64,000 bases of DNA. It comes from Streptococcus intermedius SK54 = ATCC 27335. Its GTDB lineage: Bacteria; Bacillota; Bacilli; Lactobacillales; Streptococcaceae. The DNA lies in contig NZ_ATFK01000002.1 in the NCBI RefSeq assembly GCF_000413475.1, positions 124,001 through 188,000 of the forward strand, in the 5' to 3' direction. A program made the position numbers and the translations under genes. Under the pieces are notes generated by a model. That model searched no databases and was not told the DNA's origin. It saw only the letters and a program-made list of their open reading frames with translations. Shown in pieces: positions 8,908 to 19,935 of the stretch; position 1 is the first letter of the stretch; each line of letters begins with the position of its first letter.

Positions 8908-10644
8908 ATGTTTAAGAAAATTTTGAAATATTCAGGAAACGACAACAAGCTACTTAAAATTTCAATTTTTCAAAGTATCTTGAGTATAATCTGTAGCATT
9001 ATACCCTATTTTATTACTTATTTAGTAATTGACAAGCTTGTTACTAACCAAAAGATGGAGGGAGGTTTCTTAGCAATCGCTGCTAGTATAGTTTTTGTTA
9101 TGCTTATACTGCAGAATATTATCTACTTAATTGGGTTAAATAATTCTCATATCTTTGCTTTCAATGTGTTGCAAAATATTAGGGAAAGTCTTCAAGAACG
9201 CCTAGAAGCATTACCTATCGGGTATATACAAGATAAGGGTAAAGGAACTATAAAGCAGGTGTTTGTAGAAGATATTGATAGTATTGAAATGCTTTTAGCC
9301 CATGCTATTCCAGAAGGAATCTCAAATCTTTTGGTTACGTTGATTGTGATAGTGATGATGCTTCTTGCTGATATTCGTTTAGGGTTGTTAGCTTTAGCTG
9401 CTTTTCCAATAGCTATTGCAGGATTTATGTCTATGTTTAAAATTGGCTCAAAATATATGGCTGAGTATTATGCAGCGGGTCAAAATATGAATAATAACAT
9501 TATTGAATACGTTAATGGTATGGAGGTTGTTAAGGTTTTCAATCAGGATGGTTATTATTTTGGAAAGTATAAAGAGAGTATCTTAAATTATCGGGATAAA
9601 ACAATTTCCCAATACAAAGCGACTCGATCTTCTGTTGCAACTTATAGTGTGATGTTCACTGCATCAGAGCTTGCTTTATTACCAATAGGATCCTACTTAG
9701 TTATGAATCAAAGTGCTTCCATTTCTAATTTAGTTTTAGTTTTATGTTTGGCAACTAGTTTGGGGACGCCCTTATTAAGATTGGTTTCTTTCTTGCCCGC
9801 TTTGATGCAAATAAACTATAAAATTGATGAACTAGAAAATATTATGAATTGTGAGCCTCTTCAAGTGGGAAATAATGAATTTACAGGAAAAAACTATAAT
9901 GTCTCATTTGAAAATGTAGTATTCTCTTACGACGACACACCTGTAGTTGATGATTTATCTCTAACTGCTAAAGAGGGTGAAACAACTGCTTTGGTTGGGG
10001 AGTCAGGAAGTGGTAAAAGCACTTTGGCAAAATTATTAGTGCACTATTATGATCCTCATTCTGGAAAGATCACTATAGGTGGGCAAGATATTAGGGAGTT
10101 AAGTTTATTCACGCTAAGCTCATTAGTATCTTATGTATCGCAAGATGTGTTTCTATTCAATCAATCCATTTTTGAAAATATTCGTCTCAGCAAACCCACT
10201 GCAACAGACGAAGAAGTTATAGAAGCAGCAATGAAAGCGCAATGTTTGTCAATCTTCGAGCATCTTCCTAATGGTATTCATACGATTGTTGGTGCTAAAG
10301 GAGATAAGTTGTCTGGAGGAGAAAAACAAAGAATTTCAATTGCGCGAGCATTTCTTAAAAACTCTCCAATCTTACTTCTTGATGAAGCAACAGCGTATAT
10401 TGATGCCGAAAATGAAAAGCTTATTCGTCGGGTAATAAACCAGCTTGCTGAAAATAAAACAGTCATTATGATTGCTCATCGTTTAAAAAATATTAAAGAT
10501 TCTCAACGGATTTATATTTTAAATAAAGGTAAAGTTGAGTGCTTTGGCTCACATGAAGAAATATTGAGTGAAAGCAAAACATACCAACAGTTATGGCATG
10601 CTGCGATTAAGAGCGAAATGTGGCAACCGAAAGGAGGGGCTTGA
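8908..10644 (+). CDS. ABC half-transporter, exporter fold (IrtA/YbtP-like), subunit 1
   Basis: A 578-residue protein with six N-terminal membrane segments (to about residue 310) and a C-terminal ATPase domain. The ATPase has Walker A GESGSGKST, signature LSGGEKQRISIARAFL, Walker B LLLDEATAYID and H-loop IAHRL, so it should be catalytically competent. AAGGAG precedes the ATG. It is directly followed (1 nt) by a second half-transporter, so the pair should form a heterodimer. Type IV-fold pairs next to AraC, ECF and MFS genes recall the Ybt and Irt systems, which import metal-siderophore despite an exporter fold. A drug or peptide exporter is the alternative. Confidence 0.88.
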   Translation: MFKKILKYSGNDNKLLKISIFQSILSIICSIIPYFITYLVIDKLVTNQKMEGGFLAIAASIVFVMLILQNIIYLIGLNNSHIFAFNVLQNIRESLQERLEALPIGYIQDKGKGTIKQVFVEDIDSIEMLLAHAIPEGISNLLVTLIVIVMMLLADIRLGLLALAAFPIAIAGFMSMFKIGSKYMAEYYAAGQNMNNNIIEYVNGMEVVKVFNQDGYYFGKYKESILNYRDKTISQYKATRSSVATYSVMFTASELALLPIGSYLVMNQSASISNLVLVLCLATSLGTPLLRLVSFLPALMQINYKIDELENIMNCEPLQVGNNEFTGKNYNVSFENVVFSYDDTPVVDDLSLTAKEGETTALVGESGSGKSTLAKLLVHYYDPHSGKITIGGQDIRELSLFTLSSLVSYVSQDVFLFNQSIFENIRLSKPTATDEEVIEAAMKAQCLSIFEHLPNGIHTIVGAKGDKLSGGEKQRISIARAFLKNSPILLLDEATAYIDAENEKLIRRVINQLAENKTVIMIAHRLKNIKDSQRIYILNKGKVECFGSHEEILSESKTYQQLWHAAIKSEMWQPKGGA

Positions 10645-10645
10645 T

Positions 10646-12376
10646 ATGATATTCAGATTTCTAAAAAGAATTTTACAGGTCTCCGGAAAGCATGGAACAA
10701 ATATTAGACAATCATTTGTATTTTCAATTTTAGAATCAATTTGTCAGAAGGTTCCTATTGGACTTGCAGCTATAACAATTATAAAACTGATGAATCAAGA
10801 ATTATCGCCTTCTGATAGCTTTTTGATATTTGCGGTATTGGTTATTAGTGTCGTTTTACAAATGATATTTCACTATATAAACGATCAATTGCAAAGCGAT
10901 GCGGGGTATAGAGTTTTTGCAGATCTTAGAGTTAGTTTGGCAGACCATTTAAGAAAGCTACCCATGGGTTATTATACAGCTGGAAATATAGGGAAATTAA
11001 GTTCCGTATTAAGTTCAGATATGATGTTCATAGAAGAAAATGTTATGAGAACAATATCTCAAGTGGCTAATTACCTATTCAATACAATGATACTAGTCGT
11101 TTTCAGCTTTGTGCTAGATTACAGACTTGGACTTGTTGTCACGATAACATTGATTATCTACTATTTCTTGATTGAACAGCTTGCTAAAGCATCATTGGAT
11201 GAAGGTCAGATCAAACAACAGCAAAATGAAAAGCTTACCAATGAAGTTCTGTTCTTTCTGGACGGAATTGCTGTTATGAAGAGTTTTAACCGTTTAGGAA
11301 GGAGTTCAAAATCTTTACGAAGTACATTTGAAAAAAGTAAACAGATTACATTAGATATGGAAAGTATATTTACTAGAAATCTAGGAAAAGTCTATATACT
11401 ATTAGCTACATCTACGTCTATTTTATTGGGAATGCCCTTCTATTTATACGATTCCGGTATCTTCTCGGTTGAATATCTCCTTGCTCTTACCCTTTTTTAT
11501 CTCGGATTGTTTATTCCCTTAAAAGCACTTAGTGGTGATGTGGCATTGTTTGCAATTATGGATGCCTGTCTAGATCGCATCAACGAGGTATTTAATGTTG
11601 AGGTCTTAGAAGATAAAGGGGAAAAAGTAGTTCCGCAAGATAGTAATAATTTAGCCGAAATTGAATTTGAAAATGTCTCATTTGGATATGATACAAATCT
11701 TGTATTAAATAATATCAGTTTTAAGCTGGCACCAAAAACTATAACTGCATTAGTTGGTCCGTCCGGATCAGGAAAGAGTACCATAGCAAATTTGTTGGCA
11801 CGATTCTGGGATGTACAACAAGGAAAAATCAAAATTAGAGGTACGGACATTAAAGATATTCCATTAGCGGATTTGATGGATTCCATGAGTGTTGTCTTCC
11901 AGCAAACTTATTTATTCCAAGATACTATTTTAAATAATATTAAATTAGGACATCCAAAAGCTACAAGAGAGCAAGTCATTGAGGCGGCTAAAAAAGCTCG
12001 TTGCTACGATTTTATTGAAGAATTTCCAGATGGTTTAGATACTGTTATTGGTGAAGGCGGTGAAAGCCTTTCTGGTGGACAGCGGCAACGGATTTCAATT
12101 GCGAGATGTATTCTTAAAGATGCTCCAATTATTATCCTTGACGAAGCAACGGCAAGTGTTGATGCAGATAATGAATATTATATCCAACAAGCTATTTCTG
12201 AATTGGTGAAAAATAAAACTTTGCTTATTATTGCTCATAGACTAAATACCATTAAGTCCGCAGACAAAATACTTGTCATTCATCATGGAAACGTAGTAGA
12301 AGAAGGAACACATGATGAGTTGGTGAAATTAAATAATTTGTACTCTAAATTATTTAGATTGAACTCGCCTATTTAA
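10646..12376 (+). CDS. ABC half-transporter, exporter fold (IrtB/YbtQ-like), subunit 2
   Basis: A 576-residue partner of the preceding protein. Six membrane segments precede an ATPase domain with GPSGSGKST, LSGGQRQRISIARCIL, IIILDEATASVD and LIIAHRLNTI, all intact. I set the start at 10646 (ATG), because AAGGAGG at 10631-10637 fits it; a longer in-frame start would sit 78 bp inside the previous gene. The two proteins differ enough in sequence to be true heterodimer partners, not a recent duplication. The short gap (46 bp) to the ECF S component, with no terminator, indicates one operon. Confidence 0.88.
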   Translation: MIFRFLKRILQVSGKHGTNIRQSFVFSILESICQKVPIGLAAITIIKLMNQELSPSDSFLIFAVLVISVVLQMIFHYINDQLQSDAGYRVFADLRVSLADHLRKLPMGYYTAGNIGKLSSVLSSDMMFIEENVMRTISQVANYLFNTMILVVFSFVLDYRLGLVVTITLIIYYFLIEQLAKASLDEGQIKQQQNEKLTNEVLFFLDGIAVMKSFNRLGRSSKSLRSTFEKSKQITLDMESIFTRNLGKVYILLATSTSILLGMPFYLYDSGIFSVEYLLALTLFYLGLFIPLKALSGDVALFAIMDACLDRINEVFNVEVLEDKGEKVVPQDSNNLAEIEFENVSFGYDTNLVLNNISFKLAPKTITALVGPSGSGKSTIANLLARFWDVQQGKIKIRGTDIKDIPLADLMDSMSVVFQQTYLFQDTILNNIKLGHPKATREQVIEAAKKARCYDFIEEFPDGLDTVIGEGGESLSGGQRQRISIARCILKDAPIIILDEATASVDADNEYYIQQAISELVKNKTLLIIAHRLNTIKSADKILVIHHGNVVEEGTHDELVKLNNLYSKLFRLNSPI

Positions 12377-12422
12377 ATTAAAAATATAAATAGAATTTTA
12401 ACAATTGTGAAAGGAAAAAATT

Positions 12423-13001
12423 ATGAAGAAAAAAATGAATACAAAAGACCATATTTTTGCTGGTGCATTTGGTGCAATCTATATTGTTATTTTATTTGCA
12501 TCAGTAGCGATACTTGCTATTAACCCGTTAATGTACTTGTTCACACCACTTATTGTTGGCATTATTCAAGGGCCAGTATTTGCTTTATATACTTCTAAAG
12601 TACCTAAAAGGGGAGCTATATTATTGTTGTCCACTTTATGTGGATTATTAATTACTGCATACTCTCCTATTCCGTTTATTGTGGCAGTTGTAAGTGGGGT
12701 GGTTGCTGAAATATTTATGAAGAATCGTGATAAGGACTTAAAAGGTAGCTTTACGCTTGCTTATTGTAGTTTTAATCTTTTAACTATGGCGCCATTTACA
12801 TTACTTATCTTTGCAAGAGAACAGTTTCTGAAAGTTTCTCTTGGGTATTATGGACAAGCCTATGTTGATAAAATTACTTCCTTAACTCCTTCATGGATTT
12901 TAATTGTCTTAGTTGTTTTAGCATTAATTGGTGGTTTCTTTGGTGCAAGATTGGGTCAAAAACTTAATAAAAAACACTTTGAAAGGGCAGGATTAGTATA
13001 G
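12423..13001 (+). CDS. ECF transporter S component, MptD/Trep_Strep family
   Basis: A 192-residue, strongly hydrophobic protein with about five or six membrane segments and a basic C-terminal motif (GARLGQKLNKKHFER). That length and tail match the Trep_Strep (TIGR02185) family of putative substrate-binding S subunits of energy-coupling factor transporters. The next two genes encode the matching T and A components, so a dedicated (group I) ECF transporter is assembled here. S components bind a vitamin, metal or other small ligand with high affinity. Here the ligand is unknown; given the siderophore-like neighbours a metal complex or its precursor is plausible. Confidence 0.8.
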   Translation: MKKKMNTKDHIFAGAFGAIYIVILFASVAILAINPLMYLFTPLIVGIIQGPVFALYTSKVPKRGAILLLSTLCGLLITAYSPIPFIVAVVSGVVAEIFMKNRDKDLKGSFTLAYCSFNLLTMAPFTLLIFAREQFLKVSLGYYGQAYVDKITSLTPSWILIVLVVLALIGGFFGARLGQKLNKKHFERAGLV

Positions 13002-13733
13002 GTGAAAAGTCGTGCAGATAGCCAATTACGATTTAAAAGTGATTCTTTCCTAGATGTTTCACCGCTAGCAAAAATCATTATCTTTGTCATTTCATCGACA
13101 TTAATGCTTCAAAATAGATCACTCATTTCAGAAATAACAGTTGGCATCATTACTATTTTAATTCTTGTCAATAGCAAAGAGAAAAAACGGACTCTCGTAT
13201 TCACATCCTTATATTTTGGAACAATTTTATTTGAGGTAAGTATAAGGATGTTGATTCTTTCTAGCTTCATTGTATTTGTATTTGGTCTGTTAAAAATTTT
13301 TCGTTTGTTTTTACCTACGATGGCTTTGTACTATATTCTTTCAGAAAAGACAACCGCTAGTGAGTACTTATCAATGTTTAAACGATTTCACATACCAGAT
13401 TCTTTTTCAGTTTCATTTGTTGTAATGCTTAGGTTGATTCCTACTTTGAAAGAACATATAGTCAATATTCAAAAAGCTTTAAAATTTAGAAATTTAAAAG
13501 TTGGCCTTGCACTTTTTTTAACACATCCTTCTGTAGCAGTTGAGCGTGTTGTGGTACCATTACTTATTTCTTCAGGAAAGGTGATTGAAGAACTTTCTGC
13601 TGCTGCACTTACTAGAGGATTAGATGTTAGAAGAAAAAGGAATACAATATTAACTTTTAAACTATCTATTACTGATGTACTGATTGGGAGCTTGATGATC
13701 ATCATATTTATTTACTTACGAAGGATAGGATAA
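13002..13733 (+). CDS. ECF transporter T component (EcfT/CbiQ family)
   Basis: A 243-residue membrane protein with an early cluster of membrane segments and a C-terminal coupling region holding an Ala-rich helix (EELSAAALTRGLDVRRKR). That AxxRG-type motif (LTRG) is the one by which EcfT subunits contact the ATPases. It starts with GTG immediately after the stop of the S component and ends immediately before the ATG of the fused ATPase, so translation is tightly coupled. It serves as the scaffold that links ATP hydrolysis to toppling of the S component. Confidence 0.88.
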   Translation: MKSRADSQLRFKSDSFLDVSPLAKIIIFVISSTLMLQNRSLISEITVGIITILILVNSKEKKRTLVFTSLYFGTILFEVSIRMLILSSFIVFVFGLLKIFRLFLPTMALYYILSEKTTASEYLSMFKRFHIPDSFSVSFVVMLRLIPTLKEHIVNIQKALKFRNLKVGLALFLTHPSVAVERVVVPLLISSGKVIEELSAAALTRGLDVRRKRNTILTFKLSITDVLIGSLMIIIFIYLRRIG

Positions 13734-15158
13734 ATGAACGCACTTGAATTTAGCCATGTTTCTGTTCTCTCAAATGATAATTCCTCGAAATTGCTGAATG
13801 ACATATCTTTCACAGTAAAAGAGGGCGAATGTGTCGTTTTGTGTGGTAAAAGTGGCTGTGGGAAAACAACGATTACTCGATTAGTCAATGGTTTGATACC
13901 ACAATTTTACGAATCACTTCAGAAAGAAGGAACCATTAAAATATTTGAAAGTGAGATAAAAGACGAAACGCAGAGTGATTTATCTAAAATGATAGGAACG
14001 GTTTTCCAAAATCCGAAATCACAATTTTTTAATATTGATACTTCCAACGAGCTTGTATTTGGTTGCGAAAACCTTAATCTAAGCTATGATGAGATGATAT
14101 CAAGAGTTAATGATGTTATCACTTTTTTATCTCTTGAATCGTTGATTAATCGAAATATATTTGAGCTTTCTGGTGGAGAAAAACAACGAATTGCCTGTGG
14201 ATCAGTCATTGCGATGGAACCACGGATAGTAGTATTGGATGAGCCGACTGCCAACCTGGATCACGCTTCTATAAAACAATTAAAAGATGTTCTTATTAAG
14301 CTAAAAAACAAAGGGTTTACGATTATAATTGCAGAGCATAGACTTTATTGGCTACATGGATTAGCCGATACGTTTCTTTATTTAAAAAATGGAGAAATTG
14401 AGCAAAGTTACACGTATCGTGAGCTTGAAAGCCAAGGGAAAAATTTCTCTCAATTAGGTTTAAGGTTGCTAAATATATCTGATAACTTTCAACGATATGA
14501 AGAATTTTTAAATAAACCAAAATGGGAATTATATGAAGTGAATAAACCAAAAAATATTTCTGATTTTGAGATTCATTTAGAAAATGTGAAAATATCTTAT
14601 GTAAAAAACACTGTATTTGATATTTCAGATATAACTTTTAAAAGTGGGACAATTATTGGAATAATTGGTAAAAGCGGAGCTGGGAAAACGACATTCGTCA
14701 ATACTTTATTGGGCTTTATGAAGCATAAAGGGCATATAAAACTAAATCAGCAAATACAAAAGAGTAAATCGTTAAATGAGCAGGGGTTTATGGTAATGCA
14801 AGATGTTAACCATCAGCTCTTTTCAGATACAGTTTTAAATGAAGTTCAATTGGGAAACACGGCTTCAAAATCAGAGGCGGTTGAATTGCTTAAAAATCTT
14901 GGGATAGAAAAGTTACAAGACAGGCACCCTGCGTCTCTTTCAGGTGGAGAGAAGCAGCGAGTTGCGATTTCTTCTGCTTTACTGTCATACAAAAAAATAA
15001 TAGTCTTTGACGAACCAACTTCGGGGTTAGATAAACAATCGCTTGATGATTTTTGTAATCAAGTTCGAAAAATATCTTCAAAAGATAATATTATTTTTAT
15101 CGTCACGCATGATGTGGAAGTCGTCTTTCAGTTGGTAGACTATGTTCTTCCAATTTAA
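13734..15158 (+). CDS. ECF transporter ATPase, two A domains fused in one chain
   Basis: A 474-residue protein with two complete ABC ATPase domains. Domain 1: Walker A GKSGCGKTT (about residues 37-45), signature LSGGEKQRIACG, Walker B VVLDEPTANLD, switch AEHRL. Domain 2: GKSGAGKTT (about 315-323), LSGGEKQRVAISS, IVFDEPTSGLD, VTHD. All key residues are present, so both sites should work. Most streptococci use separate EcfA1 and EcfA2 proteins shared by many S components; a fused A1-A2 beside its own S and T genes marks a dedicated transporter. It is the last gene of the five-gene operon from 8908. Confidence 0.9.
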   Translation: MNALEFSHVSVLSNDNSSKLLNDISFTVKEGECVVLCGKSGCGKTTITRLVNGLIPQFYESLQKEGTIKIFESEIKDETQSDLSKMIGTVFQNPKSQFFNIDTSNELVFGCENLNLSYDEMISRVNDVITFLSLESLINRNIFELSGGEKQRIACGSVIAMEPRIVVLDEPTANLDHASIKQLKDVLIKLKNKGFTIIIAEHRLYWLHGLADTFLYLKNGEIEQSYTYRELESQGKNFSQLGLRLLNISDNFQRYEEFLNKPKWELYEVNKPKNISDFEIHLENVKISYVKNTVFDISDITFKSGTIIGIIGKSGAGKTTFVNTLLGFMKHKGHIKLNQQIQKSKSLNEQGFMVMQDVNHQLFSDTVLNEVQLGNTASKSEAVELLKNLGIEKLQDRHPASLSGGEKQRVAISSALLSYKKIIVFDEPTSGLDKQSLDDFCNQVRKISSKDNIIFIVTHDVEVVFQLVDYVLPI

Positions 15159-15238
15159 TTGGAAAAAATTTAAATAGAGTTAAATACTGGGTACATTTTT
15201 AAATATATTAAAAGGACTGTCTTTCTTATTTTTTGCTG

Positions 15239-15260
15239 AAAAATGGATTTGAATATATGA
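15239..15260 (+). promoter_or_regulatory. Candidate AraC-family operator, copy B
   Basis: AAAAATG-GATT-TGAATATATGA, the same order and spacing as copy A at 7617-7638 (16 of the 18 motif bases outside the N4 are directly comparable; one differs). It lies 91 bp upstream of the MFS start, and TATACT at 15291-15296 is a possible -10 box 30 bp downstream, a normal place for an activator site. Confidence 0.5.
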
Positions 15261-15350
15261 CAAATTTAGTTTGAATGTTACCTTTTAAGATATACTGAGT
15301 GCAATAAAAGTCTATTACTAATCATACAAAGACTGGAAAGGAAACTTAAT

Positions 15351-16598
15351 ATGAAATTATTTTTTTCTAATGCACTATATAGAAGTATCACACTATCAAG
15401 AATGTTCAATTTAATGGGGTCTTACATATACAATATTGTATTTGTGATTTATGCTGCTAGTTTACCCTACGCAAATATAGCTGTATTTATTGCAAATATC
15501 ATTACGATTATTCCAACGTTTTTTACATTTTGGATAGGAGTACAAGCCGATAGAACAGGTAAAAAAGGCGATCTCATGATTGTCATAGGCTTTGTTCAGG
15601 CGATTCTATTTACAGTAGTAGCTTTCTTGATTTCTAATAAAACCTTCCTTGTTTTTGCAATTGTGTGTTTCTTAAATGTCGTGACAGATGTTTTAAGTGA
15701 CTATGCTGGTGGCTTAAGAATGCCGATTTTACAAAAGAATTTAGAAAAAGATGAGTTATTTGAAGCTTACTCTTTTACTCAATTTATCACTTATTGCTGT
15801 AGCATTACTGGACAAACAGTAGGGGTTTGGTTGCTTGCAATTTCAGCCAATAATTTTGCATTAGTTGCTACGATCAATGCTCTATCATTTTTAATTTCTT
15901 CTATGGTGCTTCTACATAAACGCCGTCAGTTAATTCATGAAACTGTGACCTCAACTTTTGAGAAAAATTCTCTTTTTACACAATTTAAAATGCTTTATCA
16001 AAATATGGAGTTGATTTTTCAAGAATCTGAAAATGCTTCTTTCATTCACTTGCTGCTTGCGATTTTAACTTTGAATATGATGGGAGGAGCTATTAACAGT
16101 ATTTACAATTTTTATTTTCTAAAACATACCATTTTTCATCTTACTTATGCGCAATCTCTTTTGATTGTAGAAGTTGTTCTATTGGTTGGCGCCATTCTAG
16201 GAAGTTTGACACCTCACGATTATTTTTCAAAAAAATCATTTTCATTTCTGCTTGTCATGAATAGTTCTTCATTTGGACTAGTTGGCATTAGTAATTTAGT
16301 AGGTCTGCCACCAATCATTGGGATTATTATCTTAGCTTTTTCAGCTTATATAATGGGAAAATCTACACCTAAACTGGATGCTATGTTAATGGCTAATTTA
16401 CCATCTAATGTGTTGGCTCAAAGTAATAACTTTCTTGGATTGTTATTTACCTTTTCTTTACCATTGGGAACGGTCCTCTTTTCAGTTCTCTCTGCCTACA
16501 ATATCTATTTGTGCTGGTTTATTTTTGCTGTCTGTTCACTATTGGCACTTTTGCTGTCTTTGCAAAATAATCGACTCAAAAAAGGAGACATTGGTTAA
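15351..16598 (+). CDS. MFS transporter (YbtX-like position)
   Basis: A 415-residue protein with twelve predicted membrane segments. The loop between segments 2 and 3 has the MFS motif GVQADRTGKKGD, and the central loop (residues about 190-225) is long and basic. It has its own leader with a candidate AraC-type operator and is preceded by a good ribosome binding site (GGAAAGGAAAC). In the yersiniabactin locus an MFS protein (YbtX) accompanies the ABC pair and the AraC regulator; the same gene set is present here. By sequence alone it could equally be an efflux pump. Confidence 0.85.
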   Translation: MKLFFSNALYRSITLSRMFNLMGSYIYNIVFVIYAASLPYANIAVFIANIITIIPTFFTFWIGVQADRTGKKGDLMIVIGFVQAILFTVVAFLISNKTFLVFAIVCFLNVVTDVLSDYAGGLRMPILQKNLEKDELFEAYSFTQFITYCCSITGQTVGVWLLAISANNFALVATINALSFLISSMVLLHKRRQLIHETVTSTFEKNSLFTQFKMLYQNMELIFQESENASFIHLLLAILTLNMMGGAINSIYNFYFLKHTIFHLTYAQSLLIVEVVLLVGAILGSLTPHDYFSKKSFSFLLVMNSSSFGLVGISNLVGLPPIIGIIILAFSAYIMGKSTPKLDAMLMANLPSNVLAQSNNFLGLLFTFSLPLGTVLFSVLSAYNIYLCWFIFAVCSLLALLLSLQNNRLKKGDIG

Positions 16599-16779
16599 AC
16601 TCTAGAAACTAAGATTAAGCTGCTATTTATTTTCCTCTATTTTTTATTTTAGAAGTATTCTGTGGGTGATTATTTCTTGATTTACGCAAACGATTGCTTT
16701 CAAGATTGGTATGAGATTGCGATTTTTGAAAGTTAACTATAAAAAAACAATTTGGAAACGTTTTAGTCAAGAAAATTGC

Positions 16780-16808
16780 TTGATAAAAAAGTGGTAAAGC
16801 GGTATCAT
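16780..16808 (+). promoter_or_regulatory. Promoter of pgi
   Basis: TTGATA at 16780-16785, 17-bp spacer, TATCAT at 16803-16808. The leader is short (about 20 nt) and contains the TTGGAGGA ribosome binding site. Confidence 0.6.
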
Positions 16809-16836
16809 AGTAGGGAAGAAAAATTGGAGGACTATA

Positions 16837-18186
16837 ATGACACATATTCAGTTTAATTACTCAAACGTTCTTGGAAAATTTGTTGCACCGCATGAAGTGG
16901 ACTATATGCAAACACAAGTTTCTGCAGCAGATGAACTATTGCGCAAAGGAACTGGTGCAGGAAGTGACTTCCGTGGTTGGCTTGACCTTCCAGAAAACTA
17001 TGATAAAGAAGAATTTGCTCGTATTTTGAAAGCAGCAGAACAAATCAAATCAGATAGCGATGTCTTGGTGGTGATTGGGATTGGTGGTTCATACCTTGGA
17101 GCAAAGGCCGCAATTGACTTCTTGAACAATCATTTTGCGAACTTGCAAACCAAAGAAGAACGCAAAGCTCCTCAAATTCTATATGCAGGAAACTCTATTT
17201 CATCTACTTATCTTGCAGACTTGGTGGAATATGTTTCGGATAAAGATTTCTCAGTCAATGTGATTTCTAAATCAGGGACAACGACAGAACCTGCCATCGC
17301 ATTCCGTGTCTTCAAAGAACTCTTGATTAATAAATATGGTCAAGAAGAAGCTAACAAACGTATCTATGCGACAACTGACCGCCAAAAAGGTGCTGTTAAG
17401 GTTGAAGCAGATGCTAACGGTTGGGAAACATTTGTGGTTCCAGATGACATCGGTGGACGCTTCTCAGTATTGACAGCAGTTGGATTGCTTCCGATCGCTG
17501 CATCAGGCGCTGACATCAAAGCCCTTATGGAAGGTGCCAACGCAGCACGTAAAGACTACACTTCAGACAAGATTGCAGAAAACGAAGCTTATCAATACGC
17601 AGCTCTTCGTAATATCCTTTACCGCAAAGGTTATGCAACTGAAATTTTGGTTAACTACGAGCCATCACTTCAATACTTCTCAGAATGGTGGAAACAATTA
17701 GCTGGCGAGTCAGAAGGAAAAGACCAAAAAGGAATCTATCCAACTTCAGCTAACTTCTCAACTGACTTGCACTCATTGGGTCAATTTATCCAAGAAGGTG
17801 CGCGTATTATGTTTGAAACAGTTGTACGTGTGGACAAACCACGCAAGAACGTGACGATTCCTGAATTGGCAGAAGACCTAGATGGACTCGGCTACCTACA
17901 AGGCAAGGATGTTGACTTCGTTAATAAGAAAGCAACAGATGGTGTGCTTCTGGCTCATACAGATGGTGATGTGCCAAACATGTATGTAACGCTTCCTGAG
18001 CAAGATGCCTTTACTCTTGGGTACACGATTTACTTCTTTGAACTTGCTATTGCGATTTCTGGTTATTTGAATGCTATTAATCCATTTGATCAACCGGGTG
18101 TTGAGGCTTACAAGAAAAATATGTTTGCCCTCCTTGGGAAACCAGGATTTGAAGACTTGAGCAAAGAATTGAACGCTCGTTTGTAA
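16837..18186 (+). CDS. pgi: Glucose-6-phosphate isomerase
   Basis: Interconverts glucose 6-phosphate and fructose 6-phosphate in glycolysis. The 449-residue length is that of the Gram-positive form. Signature segments are [18 protein letters not shown] (sugar phosphate binding, about residues 73-90), [26 protein letters not shown] and the C-terminal [12 protein letters not shown] with the catalytic lysine region. Codon use is strongly biased to frequent streptococcal codons, as expected for a highly expressed glycolytic gene. Single-gene unit with its own promoter and terminator. Confidence 0.98.
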   Translation: MTHIQFNYSNVLGKFVAPHEVDYMQTQVSAADELLRKGTGAGSDFRGWLDLPENYDKEEFARILKAAEQIKSDSDVLVVIGIGGSYLGAKAAIDFLNNHFANLQTKEERKAPQILYAGNSISSTYLADLVEYVSDKDFSVNVISKSGTTTEPAIAFRVFKELLINKYGQEEANKRIYATTDRQKGAVKVEADANGWETFVVPDDIGGRFSVLTAVGLLPIAASGADIKALMEGANAARKDYTSDKIAENEAYQYAALRNILYRKGYATEILVNYEPSLQYFSEWWKQLAGESEGKDQKGIYPTSANFSTDLHSLGQFIQEGARIMFETVVRVDKPRKNVTIPELAEDLDGLGYLQGKDVDFVNKKATDGVLLAHTDGDVPNMYVTLPEQDAFTLGYTIYFFELAIAISGYLNAINPFDQPGVEAYKKNMFALLGKPGFEDLSKELNARL

Positions 18187-18200
18187 TTTGTATACAATGG

Positions 18201-18229
18201 AACGACTTCTGAAAAGGAGTCGTTTTTTA
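18201..18229 (+). terminator. Intrinsic terminator of pgi
   Basis: AACGACT (18201-18207) pairs with AGTCGTT (18218-18224), followed by a T-run to 18229. Confidence 0.85.
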
Positions 18230-18249
18230 TACGCCGAGCATATAATTGA

Positions 18250-18262
18250 GTGAAATTTTCAC
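18250..18262. repeat. 13-bp palindrome before glpK
   Basis: GTGAAATTTTCAC is a perfect palindrome with a single central base, 40 bp upstream of the -10 box of glpK. The position suits a regulator operator in addition to the cre site. No regulator can be named. Confidence 0.4.
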
Positions 18263-18286
18263 AAAAACAGAAGAAAAAGATAGAAA

Positions 18287-18309
18287 GAAAGCGCTTTATT
18301 GTGTATAAT
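18287..18309 (+). promoter_or_regulatory. cre site and -10 box of glpK
   Basis: GAAAGCGCTTTA at 18287-18298 resembles the catabolite-responsive element bound by CcpA. It sits directly upstream of TATAAT at 18304-18309, in the -35/spacer area, so binding would repress glpK when preferred sugars are present. Confidence 0.65.
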
Positions 18310-18311
18310 AA

Positions 18312-19850
<1,539 letters not shown>

Positions 19851-19898
19851 TTGAAAAAACAAGATTGTGAATGCAAGTAACATTTATTAGTCATTGTA

Positions 19899-19935
19899 AA
19901 AGAGCGATTAGGAGCAAATCTTGATTGTTCTTTTT
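19899..19935 (+). terminator. Intrinsic terminator after glpK
   Basis: AAAGAGCGATTA (19899-19910) pairs along its whole length, with G-T wobbles, with TGATTGTTCTTT (19922-19933), and T5 ends the structure. Confidence 0.75.

Noticed and set aside
15150-15175. CCAATTTAATTGG hairpin as terminator of the ECF operon
   Set aside because: The stem is five to six A/T-rich pairs and is followed by A-rich, not T-rich, DNA.
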